DNA of 64,000 nt from Rhodanobacter sp. LX-99 (GTDB lineage: Bacteria > Pseudomonadota > Gammaproteobacteria > Xanthomonadales > Rhodanobacteraceae). Positions 17,460 to 23,870 of the stretch are shown piece after piece. The notes under the pieces are model-generated. The model had not been told where the DNA came from. It saw only the letters and a list, made by a program, of their open reading frames with translations, and did not search any database. The position numbers were made by a program, and so were the translations under genes. The first letter of the stretch is position 1. Every line of letters starts with the position of its first letter. Location: assembly GCF_018599185.1 (NCBI RefSeq), contig NZ_JAHFVL010000001.1:310001-374000 (forward strand), read 5' to 3'.

Positions 17460-17993
17460 TCAGTGCTCCCGGCGCTCGGCCGCCAGCACCGCCTGCAGCC
17501 CAGTCACTTGTGCACGGAGCTGGAGCTCGCGGGCGTCGGCGGCGTCACCGATTCGAACAATTCGGATCGCAGCTGCAACCCTATCGACAAGGGCTTGGGT
17601 GGCGGCTGCATCAGCGGCGCGGGAACGGGCGGTAGCGGCGGAGACTTGACCAGCACCGGGGCACATGCCGGCGTTGCGCAGCCGGAGAGAGCCGCCAGCA
17701 ACACCAGCAGCCACGGAATCAGCAACAGCGGGAGCTTTCGCATGGACGGCAGCCTCGTATTTCGCGCTCAGCGCGTTGAATTCGTCCCGCATCGCCGCGG
17801 ACGCAATGTCGTTCTGAGCCTGAGCTTTGGCGACGGCCTGCTGCTGAGCGACCTGTGACGCGTCCCACTTCGCCTGCACAGCGGTCTGGCCAGCCCGGTA
17901 GCGGGTGTGCCCGTAGTAGCTCACGCCGACCACCAGCAGCAGGATCACTGCGGCCAGTGCGATCAGCTTGGCTTCGATGCTGGCGAGCATCAC
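17460..17993 (-). CDS. Inner-membrane spanin (Rz-like)
   Basis: A 177-residue protein with an N-terminal signal-anchor (LIALAAVILLLVVGVSYYG, residues 9-27) and a long Ala/Gln-rich periplasmic coiled coil (GQTAVQAKWDASQVAQQQAV). It matches Rz-type i-spanins, which span the periplasm and fuse inner and outer membranes in the last step of lysis. A complete Rz1 lipoprotein gene lies inside it in another frame, which settles the assignment. The conserved motif LRLRNAGMCPGAG in the middle is shared with Rz proteins of other Xanthomonadales and Burkholderia prophages. Confidence 0.85.
   Translation of the reverse strand: MMLASIEAKLIALAAVILLLVVGVSYYGHTRYRAGQTAVQAKWDASQVAQQQAVAKAQAQNDIASAAMRDEFNALSAKYEAAVHAKAPAVADSVAAGVAGGSLRLRNAGMCPGAGQVSAATARSRAADAAATQALVDRVAAAIRIVRIGDAADARELQLRAQVTGLQAVLAAERREH
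17504..17743 (-). CDS. Outer-membrane spanin lipoprotein (Rz1-like), nested in Rz
   Basis: A 79-residue frame wholly contained in the Rz gene in a different reading frame on the same strand. It has a perfect lipoprotein signal: basic MRK, a Leu-rich core and the lipobox L-S-G-C with Cys22 as the lipidated residue. The mature part is proline-rich (SPPLPPVPAPLMQPPPKP), typical of Rz1. It should be anchored in the outer membrane and bind the end of Rz across the periplasm. The full nesting (not the partial overlap seen in some phages) is the lambda-type arrangement. Confidence 0.85.
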   Translation of the reverse strand: MRKLPLLLIPWLLVLLAALSGCATPACAPVLVKSPPLPPVPAPLMQPPPKPLSIGLQLRSELFESVTPPTPASSSSVHK

Positions 17994-18247
17994 GCATGCT
18001 CCGCGTTGTCGTCGTTTTCCGGCTCACGCAATGCAGGCTGGTCGATCACTCGCGCGACACCGGCCGCACCAGCACAGCCCAGATCAGTCAGCGCCAGTGC
18101 GCCCTTGATCCACTGCGGGATGGCCGGCAGCCAGTCCGGTGGCAGCAGCGCATAGGCGGCGATGATCGAGCTGAAGAACGCGGCGGCGATGATGAAGCGC
18201 ATCGACCACAGCCGGTGAGCCTTGCTCGCGTTCGGGATCAGCTTCAT
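17990..18247 (-). CDS. Holin-like membrane protein
   Basis: An 85-residue protein with two hydrophobic segments: about residues 17-36 (RFIIAAAFFSSIIAAYALLP) and about 47-66 (WIKGALALTDLGCAGAAGVA), and a charged C-terminus (REPENDDNAEH). It is in the lysis cassette between the endolysin and Rz, and its size and topology fit a class II holin that forms holes in the inner membrane to release the endolysin. It overlaps the start of Rz by a few bases. The neighbouring single-pass protein may modulate it. Confidence 0.75.
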   Translation of the reverse strand: MKLIPNASKAHRLWSMRFIIAAAFFSSIIAAYALLPPDWLPAIPQWIKGALALTDLGCAGAAGVARVIDQPALREPENDDNAEHA

Positions 18248-18248
18248 C

Positions 18249-18575
18249 TCAGCGCCTCGTCTGCTGCAGTTCGCGAATGTCGGAGGTGTTGCGCTCGATC
18301 TGCACCTTCGCCTCGGCCATGGCGCGGGTCAGGCCAGGCACGTCGGCAAGCTGCTGGCTCAGGGTCTGCAGCTGCGCATTGGTCACGGCTTGCTGCGTCA
18401 CGACGGTCTGCATCGTGTTGGCCTGGATTTCCAGGCGGTTGTCGAAGCTGTGGAACACGTAGCCCAGCAGGAACACCAGCAGCATCACGGACCCGGCGAT
18501 CACCCAGCGTTCCACTGGGCCGAGCTTGAACTGCATGTGGTCGCCATCGGCACGTGTGATTTCCATGGGCGTCAT
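18249..18575 (-). CDS. Membrane-anchored coiled-coil protein of the lysis cassette
   Basis: The ATG at 18575, overlapping the endolysin stop (ATGA), gives 108 residues. After about 20 polar residues comes one membrane helix (VERWVIAGSVMLLVFLLGYV) and then a heptad-rich region (FDNRLEIQANTMQTVVTQQA and VQIERNTSDIRELQQ). This looks like a bitopic protein with an outward coiled coil. It may be an accessory or antiholin; XhlA-like proteins have a similar make-up but the reverse order of helix and coil. Role inferred from position only. Confidence 0.6.
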   Translation of the reverse strand: MTPMEITRADGDHMQFKLGPVERWVIAGSVMLLVFLLGYVFHSFDNRLEIQANTMQTVVTQQAVTNAQLQTLSQQLADVPGLTRAMAEAKVQIERNTSDIRELQQTRR

Positions 18576-19048
18576 CCAGCCGCGTCCAGCGCCGCGGCAT
18601 AGTTCGCCGGCCACGCTTCAGGCCTCGGCTTTCCCGGGCGCCAGTTGCGCTGGTAGTACTTCCACGCGCCGTCCGCATCGCCCAGCTGCGGCAGCGGGTT
18701 CGCATCGGTCCACAGCAGCAGGCGGGCGAAGGCGCAGGCCAACTGGTCGTCGCTCAGGAATGCGGCGTAGACGTCGCTCTCGACCGGCGCCATGGCGCGC
18801 AGGCCGCAGAACGCGCGGGCGTAGGCCTTGCTCGCCGGGTGTGTCAGCACGCCACGAATGCCGCCGCCCTGCTCGAACTGCCAGTACGACCTGGCTGGGC
18901 CGCCGCTCTGCTGGCGCGTCAGGAACCCTGATTCCTGCAGCCCGATCGCCAGCATCTGCACGCGTGCCGGCTTGCCGTCGAACTTAGCGGGCAGCAGGTG
19001 CGACATCGTCAGCTCGACGATGCCGGCGCCCGTTTGAAGTGCGGTCAT
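18572..19048 (-). CDS. Probable endolysin (transglycosylase-like)
   Basis: The ATG at 19048, with AGGA upstream, gives 158 residues without a signal peptide. The segment VQMLAIGLQESGFLTRQQSG has the Glu-Ser pattern of soluble lytic transglycosylase-like enzymes, followed by GGPARSYWQFEQGGGIRGVL, a block I have seen in phage lysis proteins of Proteobacteria. It lies first in the lysis cassette, just downstream of the permuted tmRNA, and would leave the cell through the holin pore to cut peptidoglycan. The catalytic residue is inferred to be the Glu of LQES. Confidence 0.7.
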   Translation of the reverse strand: MTALQTGAGIVELTMSHLLPAKFDGKPARVQMLAIGLQESGFLTRQQSGGPARSYWQFEQGGGIRGVLTHPASKAYARAFCGLRAMAPVESDVYAAFLSDDQLACAFARLLLWTDANPLPQLGDADGAWKYYQRNWRPGKPRPEAWPANYAAALDAAG

Positions 19049-19130
19049 CGCGCGGATCCTGTGTGAATAAGTGGTCGCCGGAGAGTCCAGCGACCGAGGG
19101 CGTTCGGTGACGAAGTGCCCCAACTTCGGA

Positions 19131-19169
19131 TCAGGCGGCAATGGCCTGGTCGTACACGCTGTCATTGGC
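19131..19169 (-). other. tmRNA proteolysis tag reading frame
   Basis: Twelve codons, GCC to GCC, followed by TGA, encode ANDSVYDQAIAA. Bacterial tags typically begin A-N-D and end in a small hydrophobic A-A (ALAA or AIAA), which ClpXP recognises. The presumed resume codon is the GCC at 19169; an upstream in-frame GCA could be an alternative. Confidence 0.85.
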
Positions 19170-19254
19170 AGGTGTAGGTTTTGCGCCGATTACGTCGGTC
19201 GCCTTTCGTGCCGCGTCCCGTATCTCTACCGCCAGTCGAAACCAGGTCAGCCCC

Positions 19255-19316
19255 ATCAGATGGAACCTGAGACGTAGCCTCTTTCAGCTCGCGTTTCGGT
19301 TCTCTCAAGTCCCATC
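19255..19316 (-). other. tmRNA intervening segment with a 13-bp hairpin
   Basis: Between the acceptor CCA and the 5' G of the coding half, GATGGGACTTGAG pairs fully (two or three G-U pairs included) with CTCAGGTTCCATC. The helix stacks on the acceptor stem in the precursor and would be removed by RNase P and 3' nucleases to give two mature pieces. It is strong support for the permuted structure. Confidence 0.8.
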
Positions 19317-19493
19317 TGGTGGAGCTGGCGGGAATCGAACCCGCGTCCTAACGGCTTACATCAGGGCCGAATTACGGCCATTCGCAGTCGTGCCAACGAC
19401 GACAACGCTCTGCATTTGGATGCCGCAGCCCATCGCCGCCTTATGGCCTTTGTGGGCGTTGTCCCGGTGAAGCGATGCGGCAAGCTGAAACGC

Positions 19494-19518
19494 AAAAACC
19501 CCGCCGTTTCGGGCAGGG
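19494..19518 (-). terminator. Rho-independent terminator ahead of the tmRNA and lysis genes
   Basis: A CCCTGCC/GGCGGGG stem with a 6-nt loop followed by TTTTT on the minus strand. It lies about 40 nt downstream of the predicted start of the late promoter and upstream of the tmRNA, like lambda tR'. It would also end transcripts from the upstream gene. Confidence 0.8.
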
Positions 19519-19563
19519 TTTCGGGTAATGGTTCGGCGTTGGTGGCAACTTCGCCTGTAGCGA

Positions 19564-19592
19564 AATCTAGGCATTTACCCCCTTGACGTCAA
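19564..19592 (-). promoter_or_regulatory. Late promoter candidate (PR'-like)
   Basis: TTGACG at 19592-19587, a 17-nt spacer and TAGATT at 19569-19564 form a good sigma70 promoter on the minus strand, overlapping the 3' end of the upstream gene (stop at 19589). Its start would be near 19557, giving a short leader that ends at the terminator at 19494. Confidence 0.75.
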
Positions 19593-20116
19593 GTCCCCTC
19601 TTTCGCCGCGGGCAAATCGTGGTAGTCGGACCTCGGCCTCCCGCTCGCAAACTCGGCCCGGTCGATCGCGCTCTCGCACTTCATCCAGAGCCAGCCGGCA
19701 CCGATGTTGACTAGGGCCAGATAGTCCGCCGGCCGAGTCTTCGGTCGCTTCGGCTCCAGGCCGTGCACCGCCAGCTGGTAGGCGGCGTGCGCGGTGATCA
19801 GCAGTCGCGGGGCATTGCGTTTGCCGAGTACGCCGGTTCCACGCTCAAGTTTGCCGGCTAGCCACTGCACGATCTCGCGCTGGCGGTCGTCGATCTGCAG
19901 AGCGATCGAGTACACCAGCCATGGGCCGACGTCGCCGGGATGCGTCTGCGCCAGTTTCAGCGCCAGCAGCATCTCGGCCTCGGCGGTCAGTTTGCGGGAG
20001 CTGAAGGGCGTGCCGCCACCCGATTCTGGCGTGGTGAACGTGGACGACCCGAGCAGTCGGCCCAGTCGCTCCATCAGCATCGGGCGGTCCTTGCCGAAGA
20101 GTTCGTTCGTGGTCAT
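19589..20116 (-). CDS. Unknown protein in the position of a late antiterminator
   Basis: A 175-residue protein I do not recognise. It is soluble and mainly helical (AEAEMLLALKLAQTHPGD, QREIVQWLAGKL, LLITAHAAYQLAVHG), with a basic C-terminal third. It is the last gene of the early-left operon, directly before the late promoter and terminator, which is the place of Q-type late regulators in lambdoid phages. A role in switching on the late operon through the terminator at 19494 is therefore plausible but not shown by sequence motifs. The -35 box of the late promoter sits at its stop codon. Confidence 0.6.
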   Translation of the reverse strand: MTTNELFGKDRPMLMERLGRLLGSSTFTTPESGGGTPFSSRKLTAEAEMLLALKLAQTHPGDVGPWLVYSIALQIDDRQREIVQWLAGKLERGTGVLGKRNAPRLLITAHAAYQLAVHGLEPKRPKTRPADYLALVNIGAGWLWMKCESAIDRAEFASGRPRSDYHDLPAAKEGT

Positions 20117-20349
20117 GGCTTGCCCTTGGTGAGTGTGCTGTGATCGGGCTCAAACTGCAGCCCCGGCGTGCTGGTGCAGCGCGGGAAGGTGCGGCCGAAC
20201 GTCGGACAGATCGCCTTGCCCAGCACGACCTCGCGATGCGTGCAGTGCGCGCACGGATCGCGGTAGACCTCTGCCAGGTGCCGGCGCGCGATGGCGAACT
20301 CGGCGGAGCGCTCTGGGCGCGAGTACGGTTTGGTCACGCATTCGTCCAT
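20113..20349 (-). CDS. Small Cys-rich protein of unknown function
   Basis: A 78-residue protein with a possible zinc site: DPCAHCTHREVV and then CPTFGRTFPRC. The N-terminus is basic and contains IARRHLAEVYRDP. Its stop overlaps the next gene start by 4 nt, and its own start overlaps the upstream gene by 16 nt. Function unknown; small zinc-binding proteins of this kind in phages often act as regulators or nuclease partners. Confidence 0.6.
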   Translation of the reverse strand: MDECVTKPYSRPERSAEFAIARRHLAEVYRDPCAHCTHREVVLGKAICPTFGRTFPRCTSTPGLQFEPDHSTLTKGKP

Positions 20350-20501
20350 CGCAGGCAGACGTCAGACTTGAACCAGCAGCAGCCCAGCCACCAGTGGCGG
20401 CCGCGCGAGTCGCGCCAGCTGCCGACACGAACGGATGGCGTGAGGTACAAGCTGGAATATCCAGCACTCCACTGCGCACGCAGAACGACGTTGCGGATCA
20501 T
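20334..20501 (-). CDS. Small Trp/Arg-rich protein of unknown function
   Basis: A 55-codon frame from the ATG at 20501, not a shadow because it fits exactly between neighbours in the ATGA-type overlapping operon. It is rich in Trp, Arg and Ser (SVRVGSWRDSRGRHWWLGCC). It resembles short phage proteins of the type ..WR..GRxWWLG found in replication regions. No function can be given. Confidence 0.5.
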   Translation of the reverse strand: MIRNVVLRAQWSAGYSSLYLTPSVRVGSWRDSRGRHWWLGCCWFKSDVCLRWTNA

Positions 20502-20713
20502 GCTTTCACCTGCCAGTGATGCGCCAGAAACTCGCCCTTCTCCCGCCTGACGATCTTCCGCACCAGCCCGCGGCGGTGCATGGCCTTGAGTGCCGACTCG
20601 CAGCCCGTGAACGTCGTGCCGACGCGTTCGGCCAACGTGTAGGCGTCGATCGGCTCGGCGAGGTGCGGCAGGAGCTTGGGCGCGATGGTTTCGCGGGGTG
20701 GGCGGGTGGTCAT
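20498..20713 (-). CDS. Small winged-helix-like DNA-binding protein
   Basis: A 71-residue protein with the pattern of a winged helix: IDAYTLAERVGTTFTGCESA as helix-turn-helix and LKAMHRRGLVRKIVRREKGE as recognition helix and wing, the common xxLxxRGLVxxxxR layout. It probably binds DNA and may regulate the replication-to-late transition. Start and stop overlap both neighbours by 4 nt. Confidence 0.65.
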   Translation of the reverse strand: MTTRPPRETIAPKLLPHLAEPIDAYTLAERVGTTFTGCESALKAMHRRGLVRKIVRREKGEFLAHHWQVKA

Positions 20714-21159
20714 GCGGCCACCAGCAGCGACGGCACGATGAACGTGACCCAGAAGAGCCCGTCAGAGCACGGCCCGACAATGCCGGCGTCAGTCAGCGAC
20801 GGGTCCCAAGCGATTCGATTGCCACAGCCTATGACTGCGTGATTCACACCGGTTCGCGACCGGCCGCCGAGCAGGTAGTACGCCTTCGGGTTCAGTGAGC
20901 CCACCGCAGCGAGGACGTCATCAAGCTCGCCGCCATACGCGACGTGAACCTGCGCGAGACCACGCTCTGCGAGCCACGCCTCAGCTTCAGCCGTCTGCGA
21001 GTGCTTGGCGGCGCGCCCACTTGCGTCGAAGTCCGACACACCGAAGTGTGGAACAGCTGCCGGCTCCAGGTCCAACAGGCATGCGATCGATGTACGAAAA
21101 CAGTCGCCGATCTGGCCCTCTTCGGGCTTATGTCGATACAGTTGCTTGCGCTCGATCAT
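20710..21159 (-). CDS. Papain/C39-like fold protein of unknown role
   Basis: The ATG at 21159 gives 149 residues. The arrangement GDCFRTSIACLLDLEPAAVPHF, then GVNHAVIGCGNRIAWDPSLTDAG, is that of a family with a Cys...His...Asp triad in a papain-like or C39-like fold (Cys in GDC, His in NHAVI, Asp in WDPS). Such proteins occur in phage replication and lysis regions and in host genomes; their substrate is unknown. Whether it cuts peptide bonds or only binds is not clear. Confidence 0.65.
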   Translation of the reverse strand: MIERKQLYRHKPEEGQIGDCFRTSIACLLDLEPAAVPHFGVSDFDASGRAAKHSQTAEAEAWLAERGLAQVHVAYGGELDDVLAAVGSLNPKAYYLLGGRSRTGVNHAVIGCGNRIAWDPSLTDAGIVGPCSDGLFWVTFIVPSLLVAA

Positions 21160-21683
21160 CAGAACAACCCCGGCGCGATCGCTTCGCGCTGCATTGGCGA
21201 GATCGTCACGACCACGCGGGCGCCGTGTTCGTCGGGGTCCATGCGATCTTTCACGATGCGGTGGTGCTGCTTGTCGTCCGCCCAGGCGATGCCGTTCAGC
21301 GCATCGCTGAGCACCTTCTCGCAGTTGCCCAGGTCGATGCACTGCACGGTGTCGGCCCAGTAGTCGGGATCCTTGCGAGCGCGCTTCGCCCAGTCGAGTG
21401 GACGATGCGGGTAGAGCTTCAGCTCGACGCAGACGCGGCCAGGCAGCGGACGAACACCTGCAGCGATCGCCAGCTTCGCGCAGTCGTCGCGGTACTGCTT
21501 CGCTTCCGGCGTGACGTAGGTCAGCGCCATCGGGCGGCGCGAGCCCTTGGGCGTGATGATCCTGCTGGCCCAGTAGCGGTTCGCGCTGATCGGGTACGGC
21601 AGCACCAGCGTGACCGGGGCGACGACTCGCGCGGGCGCGATGCTGGCGGGAATGGCGTTTTGGGCCTGACTTAACTGGTTCAT
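21159..21683 (-). CDS. RusA-family Holliday junction resolvase
   Basis: A 174-residue protein with the RusA pattern: PISANRYW near the start and the acidic block DTVQCIDLGNCEKVLSDALN followed by GIAWADDKQ. RusA enzymes cut four-way junctions formed in replication and recombination, and so prepare phage DNA for packaging. The usual D-x-D-N motif reads D-L-G-N here, so one of the metal-binding Asp residues appears replaced by Gly, and activity is uncertain. It follows the helicase gene. Confidence 0.8.
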   Translation of the reverse strand: MNQLSQAQNAIPASIAPARVVAPVTLVLPYPISANRYWASRIITPKGSRRPMALTYVTPEAKQYRDDCAKLAIAAGVRPLPGRVCVELKLYPHRPLDWAKRARKDPDYWADTVQCIDLGNCEKVLSDALNGIAWADDKQHHRIVKDRMDPDEHGARVVVTISPMQREAIAPGLF

Positions 21684-22978
21684 GCAATACCTCCAAGGGA
21701 ATCCTCGTACTCGCGCGAGAGGTCACCGAACGTCATCGTCGATCCCTGCCAATGCACGTCGATGTAGCCGGTCGGCCCGTGGCGGTTCTTCTCGACGATC
21801 ACGCGGGCGGTGTTCTGGTCGGCGTCCTGGCTGTAGTAGCCGGCGCGATAGATCATCAGCACCTGGTCGGCCTCCTTCTCGATCTCGCTGGAGTCGGACA
21901 AGTCGCCCATTTTCGGGATGGGGCTGGATCGACCCTCGACGGCGCGACTCACCTGAGCCAGCACCACCACAGGGATGTCGAGATCGCGAGCGAGGTTCTT
22001 TAGGCCCCGTGCAACAAAGCTGACCTGCTCGTATTTCCGTTCGCCTTCGCCTCCGATCCGCTGCAGGTAGTCGACGTACAGCGCCTTGATGCCGTGCTTG
22101 TGCTTCCAGCGGCGTGCGACGCGAGACACCTCGGCCATGTTGGGCGCGGAGCGGTCGAGGAACCACATCGGTAGCGCGGCATTCGTGGCCACGACGCCGT
22201 AGAGCTGGCTCCATTCGAAGTCCTTGAACTGCGCGTTCCGGAATTTCTTCGAGTCGATGTTCAACCCCGAGGACAGCATGCGCAGGGCCATCTGCTTGAC
22301 GGGCTGCTCGCCCGAGATGATGCCGACAGGATAGCCATCCTTCGCGGCGGCGCGGGCCATGCCGAGCAGGAACGAGGTCTTGCCCATGGCTGCTCGACCG
22401 CCGATGACGATCATGTCGCCGCGGTGAAGACCGCCGAGCTTCTCGTCCACGTCGACCAGGCCGGTCGTGACGCCGGGGAGCTTGCCGCCGCTCTCGTGGA
22501 TCGTGGTCAGCTCCTGGAACGCGGCGTTCGTCGCCTGCTTGGCGTCCCACTCGTGGTTCTGCTCGACGGCGTGCAGGTTCATCAGCGAGGCGATGGCCTG
22601 ATCGACGGCCGCTTCGTCGGTGGACTTCAGTAGCTCCATGCCGATGTCGCGCGCCTTGCGCTGACGCCAGGCGGTGCTGATTCGGTGCGCGTACGGTTCC
22701 GGGACCGGGGTCAGCATGCCGCTGTTGCCGATCTCCAGCGCGAGCTGCCCGATGGACGGCTGCCCGGCCTGCTCGAAGTGATCCATGAGCGAGACCGGGT
22801 CGATCGGCTTCGCTTCCTGCGAGCGGGTCTGGATGGCGCGCAGGATGTCGGCGTGCTGCTCGCTGGCGAAGTGTTCCGCCACGATGTTCACGCGCCAGCA
22901 GTCACCGGGGCGGAGCATCATCGTCGCCAGCAGGATGCGCTCGATTTCGAGGATGGTCGGCTCGTTGGGGCGGCTCAT
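21680..22978 (-). CDS. Replicative DNA helicase (DnaB-like)
   Basis: A 432-residue protein with an N-terminal DnaB interaction domain (residues 1-110) and a RecA-like ATPase domain. The Walker A motif GGRAAMGKTS is at 193-202, the Walker B segment IKALYVDYLQRIGG near 300, and the arginine-bearing LSDSSEIEKEADQVLMIYR and GPTGYIDVHWQG match DnaB motifs H4. It should unwind phage DNA as a hexamer, loaded by the initiator encoded just upstream. Its end overlaps the resolvase. Confidence 0.9.
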   Translation of the reverse strand: MSRPNEPTILEIERILLATMMLRPGDCWRVNIVAEHFASEQHADILRAIQTRSQEAKPIDPVSLMDHFEQAGQPSIGQLALEIGNSGMLTPVPEPYAHRISTAWRQRKARDIGMELLKSTDEAAVDQAIASLMNLHAVEQNHEWDAKQATNAAFQELTTIHESGGKLPGVTTGLVDVDEKLGGLHRGDMIVIGGRAAMGKTSFLLGMARAAAKDGYPVGIISGEQPVKQMALRMLSSGLNIDSKKFRNAQFKDFEWSQLYGVVATNAALPMWFLDRSAPNMAEVSRVARRWKHKHGIKALYVDYLQRIGGEGERKYEQVSFVARGLKNLARDLDIPVVVLAQVSRAVEGRSSPIPKMGDLSDSSEIEKEADQVLMIYRAGYYSQDADQNTARVIVEKNRHGPTGYIDVHWQGSTMTFGDLSREYEDSLGGIA

Positions 22979-23868
22979 AGCGGCCTCGACGAGGCAGGGC
23001 TGTCATTGGCCGCGGTGTGCGCAACGCCCGTTCCCAGGCTCTCACCTGCCCGGCGAATCCAGTTGCGCCAGGTGGCGTCCCAGTTGGCCTTGACGGCGTT
23101 CTTTCCGGTAGCGGCCAGCCAGTAGTCCCGGAACTTCGGTGCTTCGCGGCGCGGATCGACGCGGGGGTCGGCGTCTTTCGCCAGCGCTACCCGGTCGGCG
23201 GTTAGGGTCCAGTCGTCGGGTAGCCGGGTGCCCCTCGAACGGTTCGATGGTTTCTCGTGCTCTTCCGGTAACGGAGACGGAGACGGTAACGGAGACGGAG
23301 ACGGGGCACTCGTTTTTGCTGCCACCCGCATGCCACCCGCAGTGCCAGAATCTGCCAGTGGCACTCGTCGATGTGCGCTTGGCAGTTCATTGCCAGTGCC
23401 AGCAGATGATTTATTCGTGCCCGTGGCAGTGTTATCAGTGCCAGTAGCACCATCCAAGCACTGTTCTCCGATGCGCTTGGCATACTCCGGCATCATTTGG
23501 GCAGCCTGCTTTCGTCCGTGCTGTTTGCACACCGCCGCCCATCGCGACTTCTCGCTGCGTGCTTCGGCTCCTGCGGCCCACGGGTTGTGTTCGGCCCAGT
23601 CATGGATGCGATAGGCGCCCTCTTCCCCATCAAGGAAGCCGCAGTCCTTGAGTGCTGTGACGAAGGCGTTCGGCTCGCCTCGCCAGTCCACGGAAAGCTC
23701 GATGTCTTCGGTCGACAGTCCGGCCAGGTCGCCGTCGGAGCGATTGACTGCCGTCCACAGGAACAGACAGACCGTGTACCAGGCGCCACCATCACCGAGG
23801 CGTCGGATGACCTTCTTCGTCTTGGGGTGCGCCGGCAGACTGGTGCTGATTCGTGCATCGGAAGTCAT
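22975..23868 (-). CDS. Replication initiator (O-like)
   Basis: The ATG at 23868 gives 297 residues. Residues 6-110 (LPAHPKTKKVIRRLGDGGAW, DLAGLSTEDIELSVDWRGEP, GFLDGEEGAYRIHDWAEHNP) are the winged-helix DnaA/O-type N-terminal domain common in phage initiators next to DnaB. The middle is low-complexity with a Ser-Pro-Leu repeat (see 23267-23302), and the C-terminus (PKFRDYWLAATGKNAVKANW, DATWRNWIRRA) is the typical helicase-loading end. The origin is probably inside this gene, possibly at the repeats, as in lambda O. Confidence 0.8.
   Translation of the reverse strand: MTSDARISTSLPAHPKTKKVIRRLGDGGAWYTVCLFLWTAVNRSDGDLAGLSTEDIELSVDWRGEPNAFVTALKDCGFLDGEEGAYRIHDWAEHNPWAAGAEARSEKSRWAAVCKQHGRKQAAQMMPEYAKRIGEQCLDGATGTDNTATGTNKSSAGTGNELPSAHRRVPLADSGTAGGMRVAAKTSAPSPSPLPSPSPLPEEHEKPSNRSRGTRLPDDWTLTADRVALAKDADPRVDPRREAPKFRDYWLAATGKNAVKANWDATWRNWIRRAGESLGTGVAHTAANDSPASSRPL
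23267..23302. repeat. Tandem 18-bp repeat in the initiator gene
   Basis: Two adjacent copies of an 18-nt unit (plus strand GGTAACGGAGACGGAGAC), itself built from hexamers, lie in the initiator gene and encode a Ser-Pro-rich linker. Repeats in lambda O are the origin iterons; these are much shorter and could also be a simple linker expansion. Confidence 0.55.
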
Positions 23869-23870
23869 GC

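Larger units (their letters stand above)
19070..19440 (-). ncRNA. ssrA: Circularly permuted (two-piece) tmRNA
   Basis: On the minus strand the acceptor half comes first: a T arm GCGGG-TTCGATT-CCCGC, then CAGCTCCACCA ending at 19317. A 62-nt spacer follows (19316-19255). Then comes the 5' half, beginning GGGGCTGACCTGGTTTCGAC at 19254, with the tag frame and two hairpins after the tag stop. The two halves pair as GGGGCUG/CAGCUCC with a G-U at the third pair, the alanine identity signal. CUGGCGG near the 5' end can pair with CCGUUAG before the T arm (P2-like helix). This is the gene order of the two-piece tmRNAs of alphaproteobacteria and cyanobacteria, but it sits inside a prophage. The outer ends (about 19440 and 19070) are approximate. 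Confidence 0.9.

Noticed and set aside
19070..19600. An ordinary one-piece tmRNA, or a leftover tmRNA 3' end from phage insertion at ssrA
   Set aside because: The CCA end precedes the 5' GGGG in the direction of transcription, so a one-piece order is impossible. An att remnant would not bring along a paired 5' half with a complete tag, and the prophage edge is at tRNA-fMet, 22 kb away.
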